DNA of 64,000 bases from Yersinia intermedia (GCF_900635455.1 NZ_LR134116.1:3596001-3660000); one strand, 5' to 3'; shown: positions 14,334 to 24,318, numbered from the stretch's first letter. Notes: a model not told the origin generated them from the sequence alone. Made by a program: numbers and translations.

Positions 14334-15068
14334 TTATATCAGCCAGACTAAACTTGCCATACGTCCGGTGATTCCATCGCGCCGATATGAGAAAAATTGT
14401 TGTTTTTCACTCACAGTACAGCGATCACCACCATAAATGGCATGAATACCCGCAGCCTGTAGCCGCAAGTGAGCCAATAAATAGATATCTGCGAGATACT
14501 TGGTGCCTGAGGGAACAAAAGCTGAGGCGGATATTGGGTCGATGTTGATAAAAGCCTGCTTTACCTCTTCACCCACTTCAAACTGCTGTGGACCAATGGC
14601 TGGGCCTAACCAGGCAATAATAGAAGCAGGGGCCGCGTTAAACTGTGCCAGCGTCTGTTCAAGGACGCCAGCACATAAACCACGCCAACCGGCATGTGCG
14701 GCAGCAACTTCATCGCCCGCTAATGAACAAAACAGCACCGGTAGGCAATCTGCGGTCATTACAGCACAAACTTGCCCGGCAACCCGGCTGTAAACCGCAT
14801 CAGCCTGTACATCAGCTACCGCCTTGCCATCCAGATGCAGGACACGAGTGCCGTGTACCTGCTCCAACCAGACAGGCATTTGCGGCAAGCCTGCCTGTTC
14901 AACTAATCGCTGGCGATTAATTGCCACACGGGTTGCAACATCACCAACATGGGTACCAAGGTTTAATGAATCATACGGCGATTCACTGATACCACCATGA
15001 CGGGTGGTGCTACATGCCTTAACACCGGCAGGCATCGGCCAATCTGGGAGTATCAGTTGGGTACTCAT
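14334..15068 (-). CDS. pgeF: Peptidoglycan-editing factor / purine nucleoside phosphorylase PgeF (YfiH, LACC1 family)
   Basis: 244 residues, as E. coli YfiH (243). The family's conserved blocks are present: WLEQVHGTRVL, ADCLPVLF, HAGWRGLCAGVLE, with the zinc-binding His/Cys residues of the active site. Homologues phosphorolyse or deaminate adenosine, and YfiH corrects L-Ser misincorporation in muropeptides. The start ATG 15068 overlaps the rluD stop (TAATG), so translation is coupled; an in-frame TTG at 15074 adds two residues and is less likely. Confidence 0.93.
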   Translation of the reverse strand: MSTQLILPDWPMPAGVKACSTTRHGGISESPYDSLNLGTHVGDVATRVAINRQRLVEQAGLPQMPVWLEQVHGTRVLHLDGKAVADVQADAVYSRVAGQVCAVMTADCLPVLFCSLAGDEVAAAHAGWRGLCAGVLEQTLAQFNAAPASIIAWLGPAIGPQQFEVGEEVKQAFINIDPISASAFVPSGTKYLADIYLLAHLRLQAAGIHAIYGGDRCTVSEKQQFFSYRRDGITGRMASLVWLI

Positions 15069-16045
15069 TACCAATCCATCTGGTCTTTGAATTCTTCAGT
15101 ATCAGCCTTCAGCGCATTTATCAGCTCAACCATATCTTCTGGTAATGCTGCATGCCATTCCATTTGTATACCACTGATAGGGTGATACAAACGCAACATG
15201 GTTGCATGCAATGCCTGACGATCAAAACCACGCAGAATAGAAATAAAGGAATCAGATGCGCCTCTCGGTGGGCGCGGACGGCCACCATAAAGCTGATCAC
15301 CCACCAGCGGATGGTTAATATGAGACATATGCACGCGGATCTGATGGGTACGGCCCGTTTCTAAACGCAAACGCAGGCGGGTATGGGCGCGGAAATGCTC
15401 CATAATCCGGTAATGGGTGGTTGCTGGTTTACCCATTGGGTGCACAGCCATGTGAGTACGCTTGGTGGAGTGACGCGAAATTGGCTCATCGACTCGACCG
15501 CCCGCTGTCATATTGCCAATGGCGACAGCTTCATATTCACGGGTAATTTCACGCGCTTGCAGCGCTTCAACCAAACGCGTTTGTGCCGGAACAGTTTTTG
15601 CCACCACCATCAAACCCGTCGTATCTTTATCCAGGCGATGAACGATACCCGCGCGCGGGACATCCATGATTTCAGGATAATAATAGAGCAGCGCATTCAG
15701 GATCGTACCATCTGGGTTGCCGGCTCCGGGATGTACGACTAAACCACGGGGTTTATTAATGACCAAAATATCGTTATCTTCATAGACGATATCAAGTGGG
15801 ATGTCTTGAGGCGCCCAGCGGGCATCTTCCTCAATTTGCGCGTCAATGGCGACGAGCTCACCACCCAACACTTTTTCTTTAGGCTTATTAATTGTTTTAC
15901 CGTCGACTGTGACCCTGTCTTCCAAAATCCACTCTTTTATGCGAGATCTTGAATAATCAGGGAACAATTCGGCCAAAGCCTGATCTAACCGTTGACCGAG
16001 TTGAGATTCGGCCACCGTTGCGCTGAGTTGTACTTGTTGTGCCAT
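15068..16045 (-). CDS. rluD: 23S rRNA pseudouridine(1911/1915/1917) synthase RluD
   Basis: 325 residues (E. coli 326). An S4 RNA-binding domain covers about residues 18-80. The RluA-family catalytic motif HRLDKDTTG has the catalytic aspartate at D139. The enzyme modifies helix 69 of 23S rRNA late in 50S assembly and is needed for normal termination. It diverges from bamD and overlaps pgeF by one base, the same arrangement as in E. coli. Confidence 0.96.
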   Translation of the reverse strand: MAQQVQLSATVAESQLGQRLDQALAELFPDYSRSRIKEWILEDRVTVDGKTINKPKEKVLGGELVAIDAQIEEDARWAPQDIPLDIVYEDNDILVINKPRGLVVHPGAGNPDGTILNALLYYYPEIMDVPRAGIVHRLDKDTTGLMVVAKTVPAQTRLVEALQAREITREYEAVAIGNMTAGGRVDEPISRHSTKRTHMAVHPMGKPATTHYRIMEHFRAHTRLRLRLETGRTHQIRVHMSHINHPLVGDQLYGGRPRPPRGASDSFISILRGFDRQALHATMLRLYHPISGIQMEWHAALPEDMVELINALKADTEEFKDQMDW

Positions 16046-16180
16046 ATGCAGCTTCTTGTTCGTTAACGTTGGGTTTTGACGGCGATGCCGTTTAATATAA
16101 TGTGCTATTGTATCTAGATCTTTGTCGGGAGCTTAACGGACAGTCTCCCGGAATAACACTTCGAGGATAATCAAAACGTC

Positions 16181-16912
16181 ATGACGCGTATGAAATATCT
16201 GGTGGCTGCCGCCACGTTGAGCCTGGTGCTGACCGGTTGCTCCAGTAACAAGGACGTGGTTCCCGATAACCCGCCTTCTGAGCTCTATGCTACCGCTCAG
16301 CAAAAACTGCAGGACGGTAACTTTAAGGGAGCTATTACGCAACTAGAAGCGTTAGATAACCGCTATCCTTTCGGGCCTTACTCCCAACAGGTTCAGCTTG
16401 ATTTGATTTATGCGTATTATAAATCTGCTGATCTGCCGTTGGCGCAAGCCTCAATCGATCGCTTTATGCGCCTTAATCCAACACATCCTAACATCGATTA
16501 CGTATTATATATGCGTGGTTTGACTGACATGGCTCTGGATGACAGTGCATTGCAAGGTTTCTTCGGGATTGATCGTTCAGACCGCGACCCGCAACATGCT
16601 AAGGCCGCATTCCGCGATTTTAACCAGTTGATTCAAAACTATCCGAACAGCCAGTACGCAACTGATGCGCAAAAACGCCTGACGTTCTTGAAAAATCGTC
16701 TGGCCAAGCATGAACTGGCCGTGGCGCAATATTACACTAAACGAGGCGCTTACGTCGCGGTAGTTAACCGTGTAGAACAAATGTTGAGAGATTATCCTGA
16801 TACTCAAGCAACCCGTGATGCGTTGCCGTTGATGGAAAATGCTTATAAACAGCTGCAACTCAATGCCGAGGCAGACAAAGTTGCCAAGATAATTGCAGCG
16901 AATCCAGCCTGA
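16181..16912 (+). CDS. bamD: Outer membrane assembly lipoprotein BamD
   Basis: 243 residues. Signal peptide with lipobox LTGC (cysteine near residue 20), then five TPR-like repeats (e.g. [32 protein letters not shown] region). BamD is the essential lipoprotein partner of BamA in the beta-barrel assembly machine and sits on the periplasmic face of the outer membrane. GAGGATAATC-type spacing supports ATG 16181. It is divergent from rluD and followed by a perfect 10-bp terminator. Confidence 0.96.
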   Translation: MTRMKYLVAAATLSLVLTGCSSNKDVVPDNPPSELYATAQQKLQDGNFKGAITQLEALDNRYPFGPYSQQVQLDLIYAYYKSADLPLAQASIDRFMRLNPTHPNIDYVLYMRGLTDMALDDSALQGFFGIDRSDRDPQHAKAAFRDFNQLIQNYPNSQYATDAQKRLTFLKNRLAKHELAVAQYYTKRGAYVAVVNRVEQMLRDYPDTQATRDALPLMENAYKQLQLNAEADKVAKIIAANPA

Positions 16913-16936
16913 GATTATCTGGCTCGATAAAATAAC

Positions 16937-16964
16937 AAACGGCAGCTTAGGCTGCCGTTTTCAA
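16937..16964 (+). terminator. Intrinsic terminator after bamD
   Basis: AAACGGCAGC and GCTGCCGTTT form a perfect 10-bp stem with a TTAG loop, followed by a short T-rich tail. About 25 nt after the bamD stop. Confidence 0.85.
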
Positions 16965-17278
16965 TTCTGCCCTTTCGGCAAATTTTCACTTTACTGGTGT
17001 GGGCTGATGAAACTCACCGCATCAGACTATCGCGCTAATATCCTATCTAAAACAGAAAAATAACGCCGTTTTTAACTGAATGCATACAATATAACTTATC
17101 GATAATGCGGCATTATAATCAATGATTCAAGCCCCCAGCCACTATTCCTGACGTTGAATCACAGTTCCCATGACCTTTGCAAAAAGTGACAAAAAAAAGT
17201 GATCTTGGTCATACATTTTGTGGGAAAGAGAGGTATGCTGAAGTTATCCAAGACGGAGCAGACAGAGAGGTAAGTCAT

Positions 17279-17641
17279 ATGACAGTCAACATTACCAGTA
17301 AGCAAATGGATATTACCCCAGCAATTCGCAAGCATGTTGAAGACCGTCTCACCAAACTGGATAAATGGCAGGCCCAGTTAATAAACCCGCATATTGTACT
17401 GTCTAAAGATCCACAAGGATTTGTTGCCGATGCAACTATCAGTACGCCAATGGGGCCATTGGTTGCCAGTGCCAAACATGATGATATGTATGCTGCAATT
17501 AATGAGCTTATCGCCAAACTAGAACGCCAATTAAATAAAGTGCAGCACAAAGGTGAAGCTCGCCGCGCAGCAAGTAGTGTTAAAGAAGCCAATCTGGAGT
17601 CAGTAGATGTAGAGGAAGAAGAATCCGAGCAAGAACAATAG
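17279..17641 (+). CDS. raiA: Ribosome-associated inhibitor RaiA (YfiA, HPF family)
   Basis: 120 residues from ATG 17279 ([20 protein letters not shown]), which is where the E. coli protein begins; GAGAGG lies upstream. The HPF/RaiA fold is followed by an acidic tail ([12 protein letters not shown]), the tail that distinguishes RaiA from short HPF and prevents 100S dimer formation. It binds the 30S decoding channel in stationary phase or cold shock and blocks translation. The frame stays open another 34 codons upstream, but those residues are not conserved. The ~360 bp upstream of it hold the bamD terminator and nothing else I can name. Confidence 0.95.
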   Translation: MTVNITSKQMDITPAIRKHVEDRLTKLDKWQAQLINPHIVLSKDPQGFVADATISTPMGPLVASAKHDDMYAAINELIAKLERQLNKVQHKGEARRAASSVKEANLESVDVEEEESEQEQ

Positions 17642-17669
17642 CCGGGACCATCCATCTCATTTCGGATCT

Positions 17670-17693
17670 AACGCGCCTTTGGGCGCGTTTTTT
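17670..17693 (+). terminator. Intrinsic terminator after raiA
   Basis: AACGCGCC, loop TTT, GGGCGCGTT, then TTTTT. About 28 nt after the raiA stop; the pheA promoter begins right behind it. Confidence 0.88.
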
Positions 17694-17694
17694 A

Positions 17695-17723
17695 TTGACA
17701 GCAATTCAGGCTGGCGGTTAATT
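17695..17723 (+). promoter_or_regulatory. Probable promoter of pheL-pheA
   Basis: A perfect -35 TTGACA (17695-17700), 17-bp spacer and TTAATT (17718-17723). It would give a transcript with about 90 nt before pheL. Assigned from sequence only. Confidence 0.6.
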
Positions 17724-17817
17724 TAGAACCTGGTGGTTTTTTAGAACTGACTTTCTTTATTATTTTCGTGGTAGCACGCTCACTGTGACTTACGCGTAAA
17801 ACAGGTAACCAGTAACG

Positions 17818-17865
17818 ATGATCAATAAAGTGTTTTTCTTCGCATTCTTTTTTACCTTCCCCTGA
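17818..17865 (+). CDS. pheL: phe operon leader peptide PheL
   Basis: Fifteen codons, [15 protein letters not shown], seven of them phenylalanine. It corresponds to E. coli PheL ([15 protein letters not shown]). Ribosome stalling at the Phe codons when charged tRNA-Phe is scarce favours the antiterminator and lets transcription reach pheA. Confidence 0.93.
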   Translation: [15 protein letters not shown]

Positions 17866-17939
17866 TTGGGAGGCGTTTCGTCGTGTGATAAAGAATGCGA
17901 AGACGAACAACAAAGCCTCCCAAGCGGGAGGCTTTTTTT
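17866..17939 (+). promoter_or_regulatory. pheA transcription attenuator
   Basis: The terminator is AGCCTCCC (17914-17921), loop AAGC, GGGAGGCT (17926-17933), then a T run. The segment GGGAGGC at about 17868-17874 can pair with GCCTCCC instead and acts as antiterminator. AAGAATGCGAAG (near 17890) is exactly complementary to CTTCGCATTCTT inside pheL and forms the pause hairpin. All elements of a classical Phe attenuator are present. Confidence 0.9.
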
Positions 17940-17944
17940 ATGTG

Positions 17945-18016
17945 TATATCCTCGTCATACTTCAAGCTGCATGTGCGTTGGCTATCTTCCTGCTGCTCGA
18001 ATTATTTAGGGTATAA
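17945..18016. repeat. Internally deleted ERIC element
   Basis: About 70 bp with both typical ERIC ends (left CGTCATACTTCAAGCTGCATG, right TGCTCGAATTATTTAGGGTATA) but without the central palindromic core. It sits between the attenuator terminator and the pheA start. Its right terminus contributes a perfect TATAAT at 18012-18017, about 27 bp before the pheA start codon. Confidence 0.65.
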
Positions 18017-18043
18017 TCATTCAGAAAAATAAGGCAAATCCCT

Positions 18044-19201
18044 ATGACCGATAATCCATTACTGGTGCTACGTGAACGCATCAGCGCACTAGACTTAAAA
18101 CTGCTCGCCTTGCTGGCAGAGCGGCGTGAATTAGCAGTGGATGTCGCTAAAGCTAAGCAGCTTCATCATCGCCCTATTCGCGATAAAGAACGTGAACGTG
18201 ATTTACTGGATGCACTGATAACTGCCGCTAAGCCCTATGACCTTGATGGATTCTATGTCACCCGTCTGTTCCAACTTATTATCGAAGACTCGGTCTTAAC
18301 TCAACAGGCACTGTTACAACATCAGCTTAATCAAACTGCCCTGCATTCTGCCCGTATCGCTTTCCTTGGCCCGAAAGGTTCTTATTCACATCTGGCTGCA
18401 CGTCAATATGCCGCTCGTCATTTTGAGCAACTGATTGAATGTGGTTGTCAGAAATTCCAAGATATTTTCACTCAGGTAGAAACCGGGCAAGCGGATTACG
18501 CAGTCTTACCGATAGAGAACACCAGTTCCGGCTCTATTAATGATGTTTATGATTTACTGCAACACACCAGTTTATTCATCGTAGGAGAAATAACTAACCC
18601 TATTGACCATTGTGTTCTGGTGGCAACTGAAACCGACCTGAGCAAAATCGAAACCGTATACAGTCATCCACAACCTTTCCAGCAGTGCAGCCAGTTCATT
18701 AACCGTTTCCCTCATTGGAAAATTGAGTATTGCGAAAGCACTGCTGCAGCGATGGAAAAAGTGGCACAAATAAACTCGCCGACAGCCGCCGCCTTGGGCA
18801 GTGAAGCCGGTGGTGCGCTGTATAATTTGCAGGTGCTGGAACATAATCTGGCGAATCAGCAACAAAATATCACTCGCTTCATTGTTCTTGCCCGCAAGTC
18901 GATTGAAGTTTCTGAGCAAATACCGGCTAAAACCACCTTAATTATGGCGACAGGTCAGCAATCAGGGGCACTGGTTGAAGCACTATTAGTGCTGCGAGAT
19001 CACGGCATCATTATGACGAAACTGGAATCCCGGCCGATTAATGGCAATCCGTGGGAAGAGATGTTTTATATTGATGTGCAGGCTAATTTACGTTCCGATT
19101 CGATGCAAAAAGCACTGGCAGACTTAGCCCCCATTACCCGCTCGTTGAAAATACTGGGTTGCTACCCAAGCGAGAACGTGGTCCCGGTCAATCCAAGTTA
19201 A
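18044..19201 (+). CDS. pheA: Bifunctional chorismate mutase / prephenate dehydratase (P-protein)
   Basis: 385 residues (E. coli 386). Residues 1-~90 are an AroQ chorismate mutase; ~105-285 the prephenate dehydratase domain beginning [11 protein letters not shown] and containing the ITRF catalytic motif; ~300-385 an ACT domain with the [10 protein letters not shown] and ESRP motifs that bind phenylalanine. It converts chorismate to phenylpyruvate and is feedback-inhibited by Phe. AAGG upstream supports ATG 18044. Control is by the attenuator upstream. It converges on tyrA with a shared terminator between them. Confidence 0.97.
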   Translation: MTDNPLLVLRERISALDLKLLALLAERRELAVDVAKAKQLHHRPIRDKERERDLLDALITAAKPYDLDGFYVTRLFQLIIEDSVLTQQALLQHQLNQTALHSARIAFLGPKGSYSHLAARQYAARHFEQLIECGCQKFQDIFTQVETGQADYAVLPIENTSSGSINDVYDLLQHTSLFIVGEITNPIDHCVLVATETDLSKIETVYSHPQPFQQCSQFINRFPHWKIEYCESTAAAMEKVAQINSPTAAALGSEAGGALYNLQVLEHNLANQQQNITRFIVLARKSIEVSEQIPAKTTLIMATGQQSGALVEALLVLRDHGIIMTKLESRPINGNPWEEMFYIDVQANLRSDSMQKALADLAPITRSLKILGCYPSENVVPVNPS

Positions 19202-19232
19202 CGCAGTTTTTGAGGTTCACACCGCCTAGGAT

Positions 19233-19260
19233 TTACAAGGCCCAAGGATGGGCCTTGTAA
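19233..19260. terminator. Bidirectional terminator between pheA and tyrA
   Basis: TTACAAGGCCC and GGGCCTTGTAA form a perfect 11-bp stem with a 6-nt loop. It lies midway between the two converging stop codons and can serve both strands, although T runs are short. Confidence 0.75.
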
Positions 19261-19284
19261 CAAGTGCAGAAATGGCGGGTATAA

Positions 19285-20406
19285 TTACAGGCGGCTGTCG
19301 TTCGCCTGGCGCAGCAATGAACGGCTTTCCACCAGAAAACGCTCTGCATAATCGCCAAACCAGTGCTCGACTTTCTGAAAACTTTGGACAAAGGCTTGTT
19401 TATCACTCTGCTCGAGCAAGGTAATCGCTTCACCAAAGCGTTTATAATAACGTTTAATCAGCGCCAGATTATCTTCTGAAGACATAATAATATCGGCGTA
19501 GAGCTGTGGGTCTTGCGCAAACAACCGCCCAACCATCGCCAGTTCCAGGCGATAAATTGGTGAAGACAGTGCCAACAATTGCTCCAGTTGCACGTTTTCC
19601 TCAGCCAGATGTAGCCCATAGGCAAACGTCGCAAAGTGCCGTAATGCCTGAATAAACGCCATGTTCTGATCGTGTTCAACAGCACTGATGCGGTGCAATC
19701 TTGCCCCCCATACCTGTAACTGCTCTAACAGCCACTGATATGCTTGTGGGTCGCGACCATCACAATACACCACCACTTGCTTTGCCAGACTGCCCACATC
19801 AGGGCCAAACATCGGATGCAGACCCACAACTGGCCCGTCATGAGCAGCCAGCATGGCTTGCAGCGGTTTGTTTTTCACTGAAGCGAGATCCAATAAAATG
19901 CAATCTGGCGGTAATTTTGGCAATCGCCCAATCACTTCTTCAGTGACATGAATAGGTACGCTAACAATCACCATACCGGCATCCGCCAGAATGGACTCGG
20001 CCTGTGGCCAGTCCTCTTGCTCCAGCGTTTTCACCTGATAACCAGACAAGCCCAGCATGCGGCTAAATAAACGCCCCATCTGCCCTTGCCCACCGATAAT
20101 GACTACGGGCCGCAACTGTGGGCACAAGGTTTTAAAACCTTTGTCATTCTCGCTGGTATAAGACTCTCGCATTACCCGACGCAATACATCTTCAATCAAA
20201 TCCGGTGGTACGCCTAAAGTCTCAGCTTCCTGTCGGCGTGAGGCCAGCATCAAAGCCTCACGATCTGGAACATAAATAGGCAAACCATAACGGCTTTTAA
20301 CTTCACCTACTTCTGCTACTAAATGCAGGCGTTTAGCCAACAAATCCAACAGTGCTTTATCGACTTCATCAATTTGATCGCGTAAAGCGGTCAGTTCAGC
20401 CACCAT
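19285..20406 (-). CDS. tyrA: Bifunctional chorismate mutase / prephenate dehydrogenase (T-protein)
   Basis: 373 residues, the E. coli length. N-terminal AroQ chorismate mutase (1-~90) fused to an NAD-dependent prephenate dehydrogenase whose Rossmann motif [14 protein letters not shown] is at about residues 105-118. Makes 4-hydroxyphenylpyruvate for tyrosine; inhibited by Tyr. It starts two bases after the aroF stop and forms the aroF-tyrA operon, as in E. coli. Confidence 0.97.
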   Translation of the reverse strand: MVAELTALRDQIDEVDKALLDLLAKRLHLVAEVGEVKSRYGLPIYVPDREALMLASRRQEAETLGVPPDLIEDVLRRVMRESYTSENDKGFKTLCPQLRPVVIIGGQGQMGRLFSRMLGLSGYQVKTLEQEDWPQAESILADAGMVIVSVPIHVTEEVIGRLPKLPPDCILLDLASVKNKPLQAMLAAHDGPVVGLHPMFGPDVGSLAKQVVVYCDGRDPQAYQWLLEQLQVWGARLHRISAVEHDQNMAFIQALRHFATFAYGLHLAEENVQLEQLLALSSPIYRLELAMVGRLFAQDPQLYADIIMSSEDNLALIKRYYKRFGEAITLLEQSDKQAFVQSFQKVEHWFGDYAERFLVESRSLLRQANDSRL

Positions 20407-20408
20407 AC

Positions 20409-21488
20409 TTACTCTTCCTCTACAGTCCGTGCCGCCAGCACTGAACGCAATTCTTGGTGCATGCCACGTAACAGGGTTTCGGTACTTTCCCAGTTAATAC
20501 AGGCATCGGTCACTGAAACACCGTAGTGCATATCTGCACGGGGTTGTTCAGATGATTGATTCCCTTCGTGGATGTGGCTTTCCAGCATCACACCGGTGAT
20601 AGAACGATTACCCGCCTTGATCTGTTCAACCACAGATTCAGCGACGGCAGTCTGGCGACGGTAGTCTTTATTCGAATTACCATGACTGCAATCTATCATT
20701 AAGGATGGAGTGAGTCCCGCATCCTGCATCTGTTTTTCACACTGAGCGACATCTTGTGCACTGTAGTTAGGGGTTTTACCACCACGTAAAATCACATGAC
20801 CGTGTGGATTGCCTTGGGTTTGCAACAAACAAACCTGACCGGATTGATTAATCCCCATAAAGCGATGGGGCATAGCCGCCGCACGCATGGCATTGATTGC
20901 TGTGCCCAGGCTGCCATCAGTGCCGTTCTTGAATCCAACTGGCATGGATAAACCAGATGCCATCTCACGGTGAGTTTGTGATTCGGTAGTACGCGCACCA
21001 ATTGCTGACCAGCTGAACAAATCACCCAGGTATTGCGGGCTGTTCGGATCCAGTGCCTCAGTTGCCAGCGGCAACCCCATACCCACTAAATCCAGCAGTA
21101 ATCGACGGGCAATATGCAAGCCTGCTTCCACATCGAAAGAACCATCCATTGCTGGGTCGTTGATAAGGCCTTTCCAACCGACGGTGGTTCTTGGTTTTTC
21201 AAAATAGACACGCATAACGATATATAGGCTATCACTCAACTCCGCTGAGAGTGATTTCAAACGACGCGCATAATCCAGAGCAGCATCCACATCGTGGATC
21301 GAACATGGGCCACAAACGACTAATAACCGTGGATCTCGTCCTTGAACAATGTCAGCAATAGTTTTGCGAGCAGATTCAATCGCATACTGATCATTGCCGC
21401 TCAAAGGAAACTGGGCTTTCAGTTCTTCCGGGGTTATCAGTATTTGCTCGGCACTGATATGGACATTATTGAGCGCATCTTTTTGCAT
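20409..21488 (-). CDS. aroF: 3-deoxy-7-phosphoheptulonate synthase, Tyr-sensitive type
   Basis: 359 residues (E. coli AroF 356). Class I DAHP synthase; the blocks [31 protein letters not shown] and [11 protein letters not shown] hold substrate and metal ligands. It condenses PEP with erythrose 4-phosphate, the first shikimate step. The tyrosine-sensitive assignment rests on closeness to AroF, the N-terminal MQKDALNNV with Asn8, and co-transcription with tyrA. ATG 21488 matches E. coli; ATG 21494 (two residues longer, MIMQKD) has the better-spaced AGGG and may be used. Confidence 0.93.
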   Translation of the reverse strand: MQKDALNNVHISAEQILITPEELKAQFPLSGNDQYAIESARKTIADIVQGRDPRLLVVCGPCSIHDVDAALDYARRLKSLSAELSDSLYIVMRVYFEKPRTTVGWKGLINDPAMDGSFDVEAGLHIARRLLLDLVGMGLPLATEALDPNSPQYLGDLFSWSAIGARTTESQTHREMASGLSMPVGFKNGTDGSLGTAINAMRAAAMPHRFMGINQSGQVCLLQTQGNPHGHVILRGGKTPNYSAQDVAQCEKQMQDAGLTPSLMIDCSHGNSNKDYRRQTAVAESVVEQIKAGNRSITGVMLESHIHEGNQSSEQPRADMHYGVSVTDACINWESTETLLRGMHQELRSVLAARTVEEE

Positions 21489-21556
21489 GATCATATTCTT
21501 TACCCTATCTCTGTTTAGCGGATGTCGTTTAGCGTATTTATCGTTTGATGGGGTAC

Positions 21557-21584
21557 ACAATACCATGACGTGTAAAGTTTTCAA
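21557..21584 (-). promoter_or_regulatory. aroF-tyrA promoter
   Basis: On the minus strand TTGAAA, 16-bp spacer, TATTGT. The -35 element lies within the first TyrR box, which suits repression by TyrR with tyrosine. Confidence 0.6.
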
Positions 21585-21610
21585 TCCATATGTGTAAATA
21601 AATAATTACC
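21571..21610 (-). promoter_or_regulatory. Two tandem TyrR boxes upstream of aroF
   Basis: The consensus is TGTAAA-N6-TTTACA with essential G2 and C17. On the minus strand TGGATTGAAAACTTTACA (21588-21571) and GGTAATTATTTATTTACA (21610-21593) both have a perfect right half and both essential bases, with degenerate left halves. They are 22 bp apart, two helical turns. E. coli aroF also has several TyrR boxes. Confidence 0.65.
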
Positions 21611-21723
21611 ACATCTTTATTACCCTATTTCAGTCTGACTTTTGCGGTAAGTCGCAGTTTCTGCACATGGTCCCAACCGCCCTCAGAGGTCATGATAGAA
21701 TGCGGAAAATTTGTGGAGGCTGT

Positions 21724-22440
21724 ATGTTAAGAGTCATCATCGTCGACGATGAACAACCTGCGCGTGAAGATTTACGCGAAAGACTGAGTGAAGAACACGA
21801 TATTGAGATCGTCGCCGAATGCAGCAATGCACTGGAAGCAATCCCTGCAATCCAGCGCCTACAGCCCGACGTGGTGTTTCTCGACATCCAAATGCCAAGA
21901 ATTAATGGCTTGGAATTGGCATCAATGTTGAATCCAGAAAACATGCCACACATCGTGTTTGTTACCGCTTACGATGAATATGCCATCCGCGCATTTGAAG
22001 AGCACGCCTTTGACTATCTGTTAAAACCACTCGATCATCAACGGTTGGTAAAAACACTAATACGCTTAAGACGCGGCCTGAGTGTAAATAATAATTTACA
22101 AAAAATCACCGAACCTATGCTGCGGCATATCCCCTGCTCTGGTCATAACCGTATTTTTTTGCTGAAAATTGAGGAAGTAGAATACCTAAGCTCCGAACTT
22201 AGCGGGGTGCATGTCGTAGGGACAGTACAATCGGGCTATACCCAGTTGTCACTCAAAACACTCGAAGAAAAAACACCATTTATCCGCTGCCACCGGCAAT
22301 ATATGGTAAACACAGAGCAGTTGAGAGAGATTCAACTGATGGATAATGGGTCAGCCGAAGTAATTACTCGAAGCGGCAGGCATATCCCGGTGAGTCGCCG
22401 CTACTTAAAATCACTGAAGGAGAAATTAGGGATTAGTTGA
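21724..22440 (+). CDS. btsR: LytTR-family response regulator, BtsR/YehT-like
   Basis: 238 residues. Receiver domain (1-~115) with the acidic pair DDE at 8-10, phosphoacceptor Asp in VVFLDIQMPR near 54, and the conserved Lys in LLKP. C-terminal LytTR DNA-binding domain (~135-238) with the PCSGHNRIFLL and RCHRQYMVN blocks. It aligns with E. coli BtsR (MIKVLIVDDE..., 239 aa). No histidine kinase gene is adjacent, so the partner must be elsewhere. GGAGG upstream supports ATG 21724; an upstream in-frame start at 21667 is unlikely. In E. coli the system senses pyruvate and drives a transporter. Confidence 0.85.
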   Translation: MLRVIIVDDEQPAREDLRERLSEEHDIEIVAECSNALEAIPAIQRLQPDVVFLDIQMPRINGLELASMLNPENMPHIVFVTAYDEYAIRAFEEHAFDYLLKPLDHQRLVKTLIRLRRGLSVNNNLQKITEPMLRHIPCSGHNRIFLLKIEEVEYLSSELSGVHVVGTVQSGYTQLSLKTLEEKTPFIRCHRQYMVNTEQLREIQLMDNGSAEVITRSGRHIPVSRRYLKSLKEKLGIS

Positions 22441-22913
22441 AGGATGTGGCTGTTGAAAATCGCAGAGGATCCCACGACGGGTTATACCCTTTCTCAATGC
22501 ATGCCAATCATTAACAGTACGGCGGGGCCAACTCAAAAGGAAAACCGACCACAGGTTGTGATCCAATTGATAAAATTAATGAGTTAAAACGCAGAAAAAT
22601 AAGTGGCATTAGAAAATTAATACATTAATTTAATACAAAAATAACACATTACTTTCACAACTAGACTGTATATCTCATACTTTCCTCTTTACGCCACTTT
22701 AATTAATTATAAAAGTCCAGACTGATATAAAAATAGAGACAGATCTCAGATTTAATTAATTACATAACTAAACAATACTCCCTTGATATTAGCCAAGTTT
22801 TAATCAATGCAATCTGTGCTCTGATAGAGAAAGTCGAGTAAGAGCCATGCTCATTGCTTAAAACCAGCGAATATCTAACCGAATTTCATTCATGTTGGAA
22901 GCAAGGGAACGTT
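22441..22913. other. A/T-rich intergenic region upstream of the dcu gene
   Basis: No gene, RNA or known repeat is recognised here. The right part is about 75 % A/T. TTGATATTAGCCAA at 22783-22796 resembles one good and one poor half of an FNR site (TTGAT-N4-ATCAA). This would fit anaerobic control of the following carrier but is weak evidence. Confidence 0.4.
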
Positions 22914-24257
22914 ATGATAACACTACAATTTATAATTATAATTATATGTCTACTACTGGGGACACGTTACGGAGGTATGGGGCTGGGGTTAATAAGTGGT
23001 ATTGGCTTATTTATTCTGACCTTTATCTTCGGACTAGAACCAGGTAAACCACCAGTAGATGTAATGCTCACCATATTAGCTGTTATTGGTTGTGCATCTG
23101 TATTACAAACTGCCGGTGGATTAAATGTAATGATGCAATTTGCCGAGCGCTTATTACGCCGGCATCCTCAGCATATTACACTACTGGCTCCATTCACAAC
23201 GTGGTCATTAACCTTTTTATGCGGCACCGGGCATGTTGTTTATACTATGTTCCCGATTATTTCTGATATAGCTATTAAGAAAGGTATTCGCCCGGAACGA
23301 CCAATGGCCGTTGCATCCGTGGCATCTCAAATGGCGATTACCGCCTCACCTGTATCAGTAGCTGTCGTATCATTAGTATCAATTATTGGTGCCAATCACG
23401 GTATCGGCCATGCTTACAGCATTTTGGAAATTCTGGCCGTATCAGTCCCAGCCTCTTTAGTTGGGGTACTAATGGCAGCCTTGTGGAGTCTGCGCCGGGG
23501 TAAAGACCTGGATAAAGACCCAGATTTTCAAGAAAGAATTAAAGATCCAGAGCAGCGCTCCTTTATTTATGGTTCAACAGATACATTATTGAATCAGGTT
23601 TTCCCGAAACAAGCCTATTGGTCTACCTGGATATTCTTCGCCGCTATCGCAATAGTAGTATTACTGGGTGCTTTTGCTGAGCTGCGCCCAGCCTTTGAAG
23701 TGAAGGGCAAATTACAGTCACTGTCGATGAACCTGGTTATTCAGATGATGATGCTGATAGCCGGTGCAGTTATCTTGATGGGCTGTAAAGTTAAACCTAG
23801 TGATATCTCTAACGGTGCCGTATTTAAAGCTGGCATGGTTGCTATCTTCTCGGTATTCGGTGTTGCCTGGATGAGTGATACCTTCTTCCAAGCCCATATG
23901 GGTGATTTGAAACTGGTATTGGAAGATGTCGTGAAAAGTAAGCCTTGGACTTATGCCATTGTTCTGTTCTTGGTTTCCAAGCTGGTTAACAGCCAAGCGG
24001 CAGCATTAGCCGCAATAGCACCAATGGGCCTGCAACTTGGTGTTGATCCTAAAATGTTGATTGCCTTCTTCCCTGCTGCTTATGGCTACTTTGTTCTGCC
24101 AACCTATCCAAGCGATCTTGCTTGCATCGGTTTTGACCGTTCAGGTACCACCAAGATTGGTAAGTTTATCATTAACCACAGTTTTATCATTCCAGGACTT
24201 ATCGGTGTTATTAGTTCATGTATCACCGGTTACTTACTGGTAACGACCTTTATGTAA
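22914..24257 (+). CDS. dcuB: Anaerobic C4-dicarboxylate antiporter, DcuA/DcuB family
   Basis: 447 residues (E. coli DcuB 446). Polytopic membrane protein with about ten to twelve hydrophobic segments; the family blocks LCGTGHVVYTMFPII, ASPVSVAVVSLVS, SKLVNSQAAALAAI and LPTYPSDLACIGFDRSGTT are present. It exchanges external fumarate, malate or aspartate for succinate in fumarate respiration. The start is ATG 22914 after AAGGGA; 20 extra upstream codons are not hydrophobic and not conserved. DcuB is favoured over DcuA by overall similarity, but the distinction is not certain. An isolated gene with its own terminator. Confidence 0.85.
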   Translation: MITLQFIIIIICLLLGTRYGGMGLGLISGIGLFILTFIFGLEPGKPPVDVMLTILAVIGCASVLQTAGGLNVMMQFAERLLRRHPQHITLLAPFTTWSLTFLCGTGHVVYTMFPIISDIAIKKGIRPERPMAVASVASQMAITASPVSVAVVSLVSIIGANHGIGHAYSILEILAVSVPASLVGVLMAALWSLRRGKDLDKDPDFQERIKDPEQRSFIYGSTDTLLNQVFPKQAYWSTWIFFAAIAIVVLLGAFAELRPAFEVKGKLQSLSMNLVIQMMMLIAGAVILMGCKVKPSDISNGAVFKAGMVAIFSVFGVAWMSDTFFQAHMGDLKLVLEDVVKSKPWTYAIVLFLVSKLVNSQAAALAAIAPMGLQLGVDPKMLIAFFPAAYGYFVLPTYPSDLACIGFDRSGTTKIGKFIINHSFIIPGLIGVISSCITGYLLVTTFM

Positions 24258-24281
24258 TAACCCGGTTTATAGATGATATGC

Positions 24282-24318
24282 AAAGAGGCCAGCTCACAAT
24301 GAACTGGCCTCTTTAATT
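24282..24318 (+). terminator. Intrinsic terminator after the dcu gene
   Basis: AAAGAGGCCAG and CTGGCCTCTTT form a perfect 11-bp stem around an 11-nt loop, followed by AATTTT. It starts 25 nt after the stop codon. Confidence 0.85.
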
